12,955 nt of DNA from Pseudomonadota bacterium (GTDB taxonomy: Bacteria; Pseudomonadota; Gammaproteobacteria; Xanthomonadales; Rhodanobacteraceae): positions 1 through 12,955 of the forward strand of contig JAEZQS010000211.1 of NCBI GenBank assembly GCA_023412995.1, read 5' to 3'. Of this stretch, positions 1 through 6,009 are shown in pieces; the first letter of the stretch is position 1; the number at the start of each line of letters is the position of its first letter. A model generated the notes under the pieces. The model saw only the letters and a list, made by a program, of their open reading frames with translations, was not told where the DNA came from and made no database searches. Position numbers and translations under genes: made by a program.

Positions 1-1
1 G

Positions 2-2086
2 CGGCGCGGCGGCGCGCGCGTGCTGCTGGTGGTGGCGGCCGCGCTGGCCGATGCCTGCGCGGCGCGCTATGGCGCCGCCGATGCCGCCGGCGCCGCGCAG
101 GTCCTCGCGGGGAGCGTGCGTGGCAGCGCCCTCGAAGGGTTGCGCCTGCGCCATCCCTTCTACGACCGCGAAATCCCGCTCGTCCTCGGCGCGCACGTGT
201 CGGCCGAAGACGGCACCGGCGCGGTGCACACCGCGCCCGGCCACGGCGTCGAGGATTTCGCCGTCGGCCAGCAGTACGGCATGGTCGCGGCGCATCCGGC
301 CAGCGTGCTGAACCCGGTCGGCGGCAACGGCGTCTACCTGCCGGGCACGCCGTTGTTCGAGGGCCAGTTCATCTGGAAGGCGAACGACGCGATCATCGCG
401 CTGCTCGGCGAACGCGGCGTGCTGCTGGCCAGCTCGCGCATCAACCACAGCTACCCCCATTGCTGGCGCCACAAGACGCCAGTCGCGTTCCGCACCACGC
501 CGCAGTGGTTCATCGGCATGGAGACGGCGGGCCTTCGCCAGGCCGCACTCCGTTCGGTGCACGAGGACGTGGCATGGTTCCCCGCCTGGGGAGAGGAACG
601 CATTGCCGGCATGGTGGCCGGGCGGCCAGACTGGTGCATTTCGCGCCAGCGCACCTGGGGCGTGCCGATCGCACTGTTCGTCGACAAGGCCACGCAGCAG
701 CCACACCCGCGCAGCGTCGAGCTGATGGAGGACGTGGCGCAGCGCGTGGAACAGGGCGGCGTGGATGCCTGGTACGCGCTCGACCCCGCCGAACTGCTGG
801 GCGAGGAAGCCGGCCGCTACGAAAAGGTCACCGACATCCTCGATGTCTGGTTCGACTCCGGCGTCACCCACTACTGCGTGCTCGACCAGCGCCCGGAACT
901 CGCGCGCGCGCCCGGCGACCAGGTGATGTACCTGGAAGGATCCGACCAGCACCGCGGCTGGTTCCAGTCCTCGCTCCTCACGGCCACCGCCATGCACGGG
1001 CGCGCACCGTACGACGCGGTGCTGACGCATGGCTTCACGGTCGACGAGCAGGGACGCAAGATGTCCAAGTCGCTCGGCAACGTGGTGGCACCGCAGAAGG
1101 TGGTCGATTCGCTCGGCGCCGACGTGCTGCGCCTGTGGGTTGCCTCGACCGACTACCGCAACGAGATGGGCGTGTCGGAGCGGATCCTTGCGCGGGTGTC
1201 CGATTCCTACCGGCGCATCCGCAACACCGCGCGCTTCCTGCTCGGCAACCTCGACGGCTTCGACCCGGCGTTGCACCTCCTGCCGGTGGAGGAGTGCCTG
1301 TTGCTGGACCAGTGGGCGGTGCAGCAGGCCTGCGACGTGCAGCTGGCGGTCGTCGCCGCGTTCGAGCGCAACGATTTCCCGGAAGTGGTGGCGCGGGTGC
1401 AGAACTTCTGCACCAACGAGATGGGGTCGCTGTACCTGGACATCACCAAGGACCGGCTCTACACCATGCCGACCGACAGCCACGGACGGCGCAGCGCGCA
1501 ATCGGCGATGTACCGCATCGGCGAGGCGCTGGTGCGCTGGATCGCACCGGTGCTCTCCTTCACCGCGGAGGAGATCTGGCCGCTGTTGCCGGGGGAGCGC
1601 GGCGAGTCGGTGCTGTTCGCGACCTGGTACGAAGGCCTGGCATCCACCCAGGGGTCGCCCGACCAGCGGCGCTGGTGGGCCGACCTGCTCGCCATCCGCG
1701 CGGCAGCCGCGCGCCTGCTCGAATCGATGCGCGCCAGCGGGGCGATCGGCGCCTCGCTGCAGGCCGACGTGGTGGCCCACGCCGACGCCGCCACGCGAGC
1801 GCGTTACGAGGAGGTGGCGGGCGAGCTGCGCTTCTTCTTCATCACTTCGGGCCTGCGCCTCGCCGACCTTGCCGTGCTGCCCGATCCCGAGGGCCGCACC
1901 GACGTGCAGGGCGTGGAGATCGACGGCGGCACCGCCTGGGTCGCCGCCACGCCCAGCGACGCCGCCAAGTGCGTCCGCTGCTGGCACTACCAGCCGGACG
2001 TCGGCACCCACGCCGCGCACCCGGAACTCTGCGGCCGCTGCGTGATCAACGTCGAAGGCCCGGGCGAGGTGCGGCGGTTCTTCTAG
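2..2086 (+). CDS. ileS: Isoleucyl-tRNA synthetase, 5'-truncated by the window edge
   Basis: Class I aminoacyl-tRNA synthetase that charges tRNA-Ile in the cytoplasm and hydrolyses mischarged Val-tRNA. The reading frame is open from base 2 and gives 694 residues; bacterial IleRS is about 940, so roughly the first 245 residues, including the HIGH motif, lie outside the window. Visible in order: the CP1 editing domain with GTGAVHTAPGHGVED (nt 215-259), whose last Asp matches the conserved editing aspartate; WCISRQRTWG; DVWFDSG; the ATP-binding KMSKS loop (1058-1072); the anticodon-binding helical region; and a C-terminal zinc-binding segment with CVRC (1970-1981) and CGRC (2030-2041), ending in TAG. 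A GTG at base 20 is internal and not the true start. All expected motifs are intact. In related genomes lspA follows closely; here it is about 1.2 kb away. Confidence 0.97.
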   Translation, partial: RRGGARVLLVVAAALADACAARYGAADAAGAAQVLAGSVRGSALEGLRLRHPFYDREIPLVLGAHVSAEDGTGAVHTAPGHGVEDFAVGQQYGMVAAHPASVLNPVGGNGVYLPGTPLFEGQFIWKANDAIIALLGERGVLLASSRINHSYPHCWRHKTPVAFRTTPQWFIGMETAGLRQAALRSVHEDVAWFPAWGEERIAGMVAGRPDWCISRQRTWGVPIALFVDKATQQPHPRSVELMEDVAQRVEQGGVDAWYALDPAELLGEEAGRYEKVTDILDVWFDSGVTHYCVLDQRPELARAPGDQVMYLEGSDQHRGWFQSSLLTATAMHGRAPYDAVLTHGFTVDEQGRKMSKSLGNVVAPQKVVDSLGADVLRLWVASTDYRNEMGVSERILARVSDSYRRIRNTARFLLGNLDGFDPALHLLPVEECLLLDQWAVQQACDVQLAVVAAFERNDFPEVVARVQNFCTNEMGSLYLDITKDRLYTMPTDSHGRRSAQSAMYRIGEALVRWIAPVLSFTAEEIWPLLPGERGESVLFATWYEGLASTQGSPDQRRWWADLLAIRAAAARLLESMRASGAIGASLQADVVAHADAATRARYEEVAGELRFFFITSGLRLADLAVLPDPEGRTDVQGVEIDGGTAWVAATPSDAAKCVRCWHYQPDVGTHAAHPELCGRCVINVEGPGEVRRFF

Positions 2087-2120
2087 TGCAGGGTCTGGCG
2101 CGCGGAGGGGAGGGCTGTGG

Positions 2121-2415
2121 TGGCAGGGGCCTCCATTCCCGATCGCTTCCCGTGGGAGGGACTTCAGTCCCGATGCCTTCCTGCAGCTCGACCCGATCGC
2201 GGCTGAAGCCGCTCCCACGAAGGCAGCGCGGTGCGCTCGTGGGAGGGACTCCATTCCCGAATCGCTTCCCGTGGGAGGGACTTCAGTCCCGATGCGATGC
2301 CTTCCTCCGGCTCGACCCGATCGCGGCTGAAGCCGCTCCCACGAAGGCACCCGGTGCGCTCGTGGGAGTGACTCCATTCCCGATCGCTTCCCGTGGGAGG
2401 GACTTCAGTCCCGAT
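2121..2415. repeat. Left REP/REPIN array beside the RAYT gene
   Basis: Eight 23-nt palindromic units headed by GTGGGAG or a decayed form of it. Forward: 2121-2143 (decayed), 2152-2174, 2239-2261, 2271-2293, 2362-2384, 2393-2415. Reverse: 2196-2218, 2320-2342. Three sequence types occur: A with core GCGGCTTCAGCCGC (both reverse units); B with core GGGACTTCAGTCCC (2152, 2271, 2393); and B'' with core GGGACTCCATTCCC or close (2121, 2239, 2362). They recur in the fixed order B''-B-A(reverse), with a conserved 19-20 nt linker ending in GGTGCGCTC before the next B''. Starts of successive cassettes are 118 and 123 nt apart. The final B overlaps the 3' end of the RAYT gene. GTGG-type REPs paired head to head are typical of RAYT-bearing pseudomonads and xanthomonads. 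Confidence 0.9.
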
Positions 2416-2893
2416 CGGCGCCGCCGACCCAGATGGCATCCCAGAACGGGTAATCGCCAACTCGCGCGACGAGTCCCGCCCGCACGGGATTGAGAACCAC
2501 GTATCGCGCGATGCCAGCAACGTCTTCCTCTGCCCTGAGCGCGTGATCGTGGAATCCAGTGGCCCAGAGGGATCCTCGCATTCGCCGGTGTTCATTCACG
2601 GCGCGGGCAGTCCGACCCTTGAGGCGTTGCACGACGTGCGCAAGGGTCTCGCCGGGGCCCAGTTCGACCAGCCCATGCCAGTGGTCAGGCATGAGTACCC
2701 AGCACAGGAGGCGTGACCCCAGCCAGACTTCAGGTCTGACCGCCGCACGCACGGCTGCCTTGGCGATGGTCCAGTCGGAAAACACCCGGATCCGGCCTGC
2801 GGTCGCAAAGGTGACAAGGTAGATCCTGCCCGCTTCGCTGTATCGGCCGCGCCGGAGCAGGCTGCTACCCCGGGAGGGCATGTGCGAAGCCAT
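2405..2893 (-). CDS. REP-associated tyrosine transposase (RAYT, IS200/IS605-like Y1 family)
   Basis: Encodes 162 residues of the Y1 transposase (HUH nuclease) family, domesticated relatives of IS200/IS605 transposases that cut and join single-stranded REP hairpins. The HUH motif is H71-W72-H73 within LMPDHWHGLVEL, and the likely nucleophile is Y131 in IARYVVLNPVRAGLV, a typical RAYT signature; between them lies GFHDHALRAEED. Length is in the usual range for single-copy RAYTs. It is flanked on both sides by REP arrays, the context expected for a RAYT and its substrates. The start is uncertain: ATG at 2893 gives the full length, ATG at 2881 gives MPSRG..., closer to how many RAYTs begin; neither has a convincing Shine-Dalgarno. 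The TGA stop (2405-2407) lies inside a REP, which supplies the last residues. It has no transposon ends of its own and runs opposite to the flanking housekeeping genes. All key residues are present, so it may be active. Confidence 0.9.
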   Translation of the reverse strand: MASHMPSRGSSLLRRGRYSEAGRIYLVTFATAGRIRVFSDWTIAKAAVRAAVRPEVWLGSRLLCWVLMPDHWHGLVELGPGETLAHVVQRLKGRTARAVNEHRRMRGSLWATGFHDHALRAEEDVAGIARYVVLNPVRAGLVARVGDYPFWDAIWVGGADRD

Positions 2894-2978
2894 GACGGCG
2901 ATTGTCCCCGGATCGGGGCGCCCGGGTAGCGGCCATTGCCGATCCTGCTTGCAGGAAACCGTCTGTTTCGCGCGATGC

Positions 2979-3188
2979 GAGCGCGCCGCACTGCCACTGT
3001 GGGAGCGGCTTCAGCCGCGATCATCGGGGGGCCGGAAAAAGGATCGGGACTGAAGTCCCTCCCACGAGCGCACCGTACTGCTTCTGTGGGAGCGGCTTCA
3101 GCCGCGATCATCGGGTCCAGCAAAGGATCGGGACTGAAGCCCATCCCACGGCGAGCGATGCCTCGATCGGGACGGGAGTCCCTCCCAA
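2979..3188. repeat. Right REP/REPIN array upstream of lspA
   Basis: Five 23-nt REP units: 2999-3021 (type A, forward), 3043-3065 (type B, reverse), 3086-3108 (type A, forward), 3127-3149 (B variant, reverse, core GGGCTTCAGTCCC with a G-T wobble), 3166-3188 (B''-like, reverse, core GGGACTCCCGTCCC). A linker of about 20 nt beginning GAGCGC precedes each A unit (2979-2998, 3066-3085), so there are two tandem copies of an 84-87 nt unit. These linkers and the A-B spacers (3022-3042, 3109-3126) are recognisable reverse complements of those in the left array. The right array is therefore the same cassette in opposite orientation. It lies between the RAYT start and lspA and may form strong hairpins in RNA. 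Confidence 0.9.
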
Positions 3189-3272
3189 GGACGACACGGC
3201 GGTGCTGCGGCGGCCAAGCCGTCGGGCCGCGCTGCATGGCATGATCGGGCTTCCCCATTTCGCCTGTCCACC

Positions 3273-3770
3273 GTGACCCGACCCAATGCGCTTCCATGGC
3301 TGGTGCTGTCGCTTGCAGTGATTGCGCTGGACCAGTTCACCAAGCACCTCGCGCTCGTTGGCTTGCAGCCCTACCAGCCGCAGGCGGTGATCCCCGGGCT
3401 GCTCAACTGGATGCTCGCGTTCAACCCGGGCGCGGCCTTCAGCTTCCTCGCCGGTGCCGATGGCTGGCAGCGGTGGCTCTTCACCGGCCTGGCGCTGGTC
3501 GTCAGTGCGGTGCTGGTGGCGTGGCTGGCGCGCACCGGACGCCGTGACTGGCGCAATGCGGCGCCGCTGGCGCTGATCCTCGGCGGGGCGATCGGCAACC
3601 TCATCGACCGCCTGCGTTTCGGGCATGTGACCGATTTCGTCCAGGTCTACTGGCGCGAGTGGGCGTTCCCGGCCTTCAATGTCGCCGACTCGGCCATCTC
3701 GGTCGGCGCCGTGATGCTGGTGGTGTTCGCCCTCGGACTCGGCGGCGCGCGGCGCGACACGGCCGGCTAG
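3273..3770 (+). CDS. lspA: Lipoprotein signal peptidase (signal peptidase II)
   Basis: Integral inner-membrane aspartyl protease that removes the signal peptide from diacylglyceryl-modified prolipoproteins before the lipid-bearing Cys. It has 165 residues, the usual length. Family motifs are in order: ALDQFTK (18-24), FNPGAAFSFL (50-59), GGAIGNLIDRL (104-114) with catalytic D112, and FNVADSAIS (135-143) with catalytic D139. Four hydrophobic membrane segments can be seen, around residues 7-30, 66-86, 96-111 and 140-157. The start is GTG at 3273; nearby ATGs at 3286 and 3296 are out of frame, so no other upstream start fits. There is no good Shine-Dalgarno. It is followed after 24 nt by ispH. 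Upstream it is cut off from ileS by the RAYT/REP island, so it may need its own promoter, which I could not identify. Confidence 0.96.
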   Translation: MTRPNALPWLVLSLAVIALDQFTKHLALVGLQPYQPQAVIPGLLNWMLAFNPGAAFSFLAGADGWQRWLFTGLALVVSAVLVAWLARTGRRDWRNAAPLALILGGAIGNLIDRLRFGHVTDFVQVYWREWAFPAFNVADSAISVGAVMLVVFALGLGGARRDTAG

Positions 3771-3782
3771 GGCAGGGCGCGC

Positions 3783-3788
3783 TACAAT
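3783..3788 (+). promoter_or_regulatory. Possible -10 element for ispH (leaderless start)
   Basis: TACAAT, one mismatch from the TATAAT consensus, in the 24-nt lspA-ispH gap and ending 6 nt before the ispH ATG at 3795. Transcription starting about 7 nt downstream would begin at the ATG itself. No clear -35 hexamer is seen 16-18 nt upstream (CGGCCG at 3760-3765), and there is no Shine-Dalgarno before ispH, which fits a leaderless message but does not prove it. Confidence 0.4.
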
Positions 3789-3794
3789 CACGGG

Positions 3795-4742
3795 ATGGAC
3801 GTCCTGCTTGCCAACCCGCGTGGATTCTGCGCCGGCGTCGACCGCGCGATCGAGATCGTCGAGCGGGCGCTGGAAACCTTCGGCGCGCCGATCTACGTGC
3901 GCCACGAGGTGGTGCACAACCGCTTCGTGGTCGAGCGCCTGCGCGCGCAGGGTGCGGTGTTCGTCGATGAACTGACCGAGGTGCCGGACGGCGCGACGGT
4001 CATCTTCAGCGCGCACGGCGTGTCGCAGGGCGTGCGTGGCGAAGCGGCTGCGCGCGGGCTGCGGGTGTTCGACGCTACCTGCCCTCTGGTCACCAAGGTG
4101 CACATGGAGGTGGCGCGCCACGGCAAGGCCGGCCGCGACGTCGTGCTCATCGGCCACGCCGGCCACCCGGAAGTGGAAGGCACGATGGGCCAATGGGATC
4201 CGGCCAACGCGGGTGCGATCCACCTGGTCGAGACCACCGCCTGCGTGGCGCGCCTGCAGCCGCGCAATCCCGGCCACATCGCGTTCGCGACGCAGACCAC
4301 GCTGTCGATCGACGATACCCGCGCCATCATCGAGGCGCTGCAGCAGCGCTTCCCCACCATCCAGGGGCCGCGCCACGACGACATCTGCTACGCCACCCAG
4401 AACCGTCAGGACGCCGTGCGCCGGCTGGGCCAGCAATGCGACCTGGTGCTGGTGGTCGGCTCGCCCAACAGTTCCAATTCCAACCGCCTGCGCGAGCTCG
4501 CCGCGAAGCAGGGCGTGCCGGCCTACCTGATCGATGGCGCCGCCGACATCCGGCCCGAGTGGCTGGCCGGGCGCGAGCGCATCGGCGTGACCGCCGGCGC
4601 CTCCGCACCGGAAAGCCTCGTGCGCGACGTGATCGAGCACCTGCGCCAGGCCGGCGCCGGCGGCGTGCACGAACTCGACGGCGAGCCGGAAGACGTGACC
4701 TTCGCCCTGCCGAAGGAACTGCGCCTGCGCGTGGTGGCCTGA
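3795..4742 (+). CDS. ispH: 4-hydroxy-3-methylbut-2-enyl diphosphate reductase
   Basis: Cytoplasmic iron-sulfur enzyme (formerly LytB) that reduces HMBPP to isopentenyl and dimethylallyl diphosphate, the last step of the MEP pathway. It has 315 residues, the usual length. The three cluster-binding cysteines are C12 (PRGFCAGVDRAI), C96 (DATCPLV) and C198 (DICYATQNRQ). Substrate-site residues are in place: H41, H74 (FSAHGVS), H124 and E126 (GHAGHPEVEGT), T168 (TQTTLS) and S226/N228 (SPNSSNSNRL). The start is ATG at 3795, 24 nt after the lspA stop; the first residues MDVLLANPRGFCAG match the family N-terminus, so this start is firm. In E. coli and Pseudomonas, fkpB lies between lspA and ispH; it is absent here. 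The gene ends 136 nt before the minor-pilin operon. Confidence 0.97.
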   Translation: MDVLLANPRGFCAGVDRAIEIVERALETFGAPIYVRHEVVHNRFVVERLRAQGAVFVDELTEVPDGATVIFSAHGVSQGVRGEAAARGLRVFDATCPLVTKVHMEVARHGKAGRDVVLIGHAGHPEVEGTMGQWDPANAGAIHLVETTACVARLQPRNPGHIAFATQTTLSIDDTRAIIEALQQRFPTIQGPRHDDICYATQNRQDAVRRLGQQCDLVLVVGSPNSSNSNRLRELAAKQGVPAYLIDGAADIRPEWLAGRERIGVTAGASAPESLVRDVIEHLRQAGAGGVHELDGEPEDVTFALPKELRLRVVA

Positions 4743-4803
4743 GCCGCGCCGGCTGCCTTGGTCCGCGGGCAACCATTCGTCCGCCAATTGCTACCTCGCC
4801 GCT

Positions 4804-4832
4804 GGCGGGCCCTTGCCGCCCGCGGGCCCGCC
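4804..4832. other. GC-rich inverted repeat between ispH and the pilin operon
   Basis: GGCGGGCCC (4804-4812) and its perfect complement GGGCCCGCC (4824-4832) form a 9-bp stem with an 11-nt loop, 62 nt after the ispH stop. No T-run follows, so it is not a standard Rho-independent terminator. It could slow or end transcription from ispH, or be a protein-binding site in the region before the pilin operon. The rest of the 4743-4878 gap shows no clear promoter. Confidence 0.4.
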
Positions 4833-4866
4833 CCGTAGCTTTGCCGCACGACGGGAAACCTGCCCC

Positions 4867-4874
4867 GGGGAGGA
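4867..4874 (+). promoter_or_regulatory. Ribosome binding site of the first minor-pilin gene
   Basis: GGGGAGGA lies 4 nt before the ATG at 4879. It is a strong Shine-Dalgarno and decides the start: the frame is open further upstream, to an ATG at 4813, but that ATG lies inside the GC-rich inverted repeat and has no such site. Confidence 0.8.
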
Positions 4875-4878
4875 CCGC

Positions 4879-5460
4879 ATGCGGTCGGCACCAGCCATCC
4901 ACGAGCAACGACCCGCAGCGCGGGGCGCCGGCGGCTTCGGCCTGATCGAGCTGATCGTCGTCATCTCGATCGTGGCGATCCTCGCGGCCATCGCCCTGCC
5001 GAGCTTCGCCTATACCCTCCGCAACAACCGCGTCGGCACGCAGAACAACGACCTGCTGAGCGCGTTCAACCTGGCCCGCAACGAGGCCATCACGCGCGGC
5101 CGCGGCGTGTCGATCTGCGCCGCGGACACCACCGATGGCACGGTCCCGACCACCTGCGCCGATGCGGCCGACTGGAAGCTCGGCTGGATGGTGTTCCTCG
5201 ACAACACCGTCAGCGGCGCTCCGGCCGAGCCGATCGACCCGGCCAACGTGCTGCGCACCTGGACCGGCAACCCGAAGAACGACATGGCGCCCGAAGGCGA
5301 CCAGACCTACGTCCGGTTCAATTCGCGCGGCACCGCCCAGCTCACCGGCGACGTCGTGATCGTGCTGCAGCCGGAGGACGAATGCCAGAACCAGCAGAAG
5401 CGCGAGATCACCATCACGGCGATGGGACGCGCCAGTTCGCACGCCGTGGATTGCAGCTGA
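4879..5460 (+). CDS. fimT: Type IV pilus minor pilin, GspH/FimT family (FimU/FimT-like)
   Basis: Minor pilin thought to join PilV, PilW, PilX and PilE in the inner-membrane complex that primes pilus assembly and sits at the tip. It has 193 residues from the ATG at 4879. A 19-residue, Arg-containing leader ends in Gly19, followed by FGLIEL: the PilD cleavage site, with Glu at +5 (residue 24). The second residue after cleavage is Gly where Thr is usual. Next comes the hydrophobic N-terminal helix (about 20-44), then a GspH-like globular region beginning NNDLLSAFNLARNEAITRG. The Cys residues in SICAAD, TTCAD, EDECQ and VDCS probably form disulfides. It is the first gene of the operon; pilV starts 10 nt after its stop. 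Whether to call it FimT or FimU cannot be settled by eye; synteny with P. aeruginosa fits FimU. Confidence 0.9.
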   Translation: MRSAPAIHEQRPAARGAGGFGLIELIVVISIVAILAAIALPSFAYTLRNNRVGTQNNDLLSAFNLARNEAITRGRGVSICAADTTDGTVPTTCADAADWKLGWMVFLDNTVSGAPAEPIDPANVLRTWTGNPKNDMAPEGDQTYVRFNSRGTAQLTGDVVIVLQPEDECQNQQKREITITAMGRASSHAVDCS

Positions 5461-5470
5461 CGGAACCCCG

Positions 5471-5998
5471 ATGACCACCACCCCCTCGCCCCGCGGCTTC
5501 ACCCTGCTGGAAGTGCTGATCGCCATCGTGATCTTCAGCTTCGGCATGCTGGGCCTTGCCGCCCTGCAGGCCTACTCGGTGAAGACCAACCAGAGCGCGC
5601 ACCTGCGCTCGGAGGCCACCGCACTGGCCGGCATGATGATGGACAGCATCCGTGCTAACCGCCCGAACCTTGGCGCCTATTACACCAACAGCTACGTCGA
5701 ATTCGCCTGCGACGACGACGTGGCCGATTCCCCCGCGGCGACGCACGACATCGAGTTCTGGCGCCAGCGCGTCAACTGCACCTTGCCCGAGGGCCGCGGC
5801 GCCATCGCGCCGATCAGCGGCAACGAGATCGCCGTCTGCATCCGCTGGAGCGACGCGCGCTGGGAAACCGGGGACGGCGACGCCAGCGGCAGCTGCACGG
5901 ACGATGCGGCGGCATTCGGCGCCGGCCTCGATGCCGACGGCCCCGGCGCCGGCACCGATGGCCAGTTCAGCGTCTTCGTCGTGACCAGTCGCTTCTAG
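5471..5998 (+). CDS. pilV: Type IV pilus minor pilin PilV
   Basis: Minor pilin of the tip/priming complex. It has 175 residues. The leader is nine residues ending in Gly9, followed by FTLLEV, so Glu is at +5 (residue 14); the next 20 residues are the hydrophobic assembly helix. The segment MLGLAALQAYSVKTNQSA resembles the family's usual 'GxxGLAALQ...' region and supports PilV over the other minor pilins. The C-terminal half is acidic and Gly/Ala/Asp-rich, with paired Cys residues (ACDDD, NCTLP, VCIRW, SCTDD). It begins 10 nt after the previous stop with only a weak Shine-Dalgarno, so translation is probably coupled. The stop is followed after 11 nt by pilW. Confidence 0.9.
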   Translation: MTTTPSPRGFTLLEVLIAIVIFSFGMLGLAALQAYSVKTNQSAHLRSEATALAGMMMDSIRANRPNLGAYYTNSYVEFACDDDVADSPAATHDIEFWRQRVNCTLPEGRGAIAPISGNEIAVCIRWSDARWETGDGDASGSCTDDAAAFGAGLDADGPGAGTDGQFSVFVVTSRF

Positions 5999-6009
5999 GA
6001 CCTCCGCAC

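Noticed and set aside
2087..2120. Rho-independent terminator after ileS
   Set aside because: No stem followed by a T-run is visible.
2121..2415. CRISPR array
   Set aside because: Units are short palindromes in alternating orientation with related, conserved spacers, not direct repeats with unique spacers; no cas genes.
460..2493. A 677-codon + strand frame overlapping ileS
   Set aside because: Arg/Ala/Gly-rich shadow of ileS in another frame; ileS carries all motifs through to its stop.
2596..3297. A 233-codon - strand frame overlapping the RAYT and right array
   Set aside because: Its N-terminal half translates REP repeats and the rest is out of frame with the HUH motif; the frame at 2405-2893 carries the transposase motifs.
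3108..4787. A 559-codon open frame on the - strand across lspA and ispH
   Set aside because: It is antisense to two genes with complete family motifs, low in hydrophobic structure and rich in His/Arg/Asp, as expected from the complement of high-GC third-position codons.
4803..4817. Possible sigma-54 promoter before the pilin operon (TGGC...TTGC)
   Set aside because: The distance between GG and GC is 9 nt rather than the strict 10, and the site lies within the GC-rich inverted repeat.
4813..4878. Earlier start (ATG 4813) for the first minor pilin
   Set aside because: The extra 22 residues are encoded by non-coding-looking sequence overlapping the inverted repeat; a strong Shine-Dalgarno precedes the ATG at 4879.
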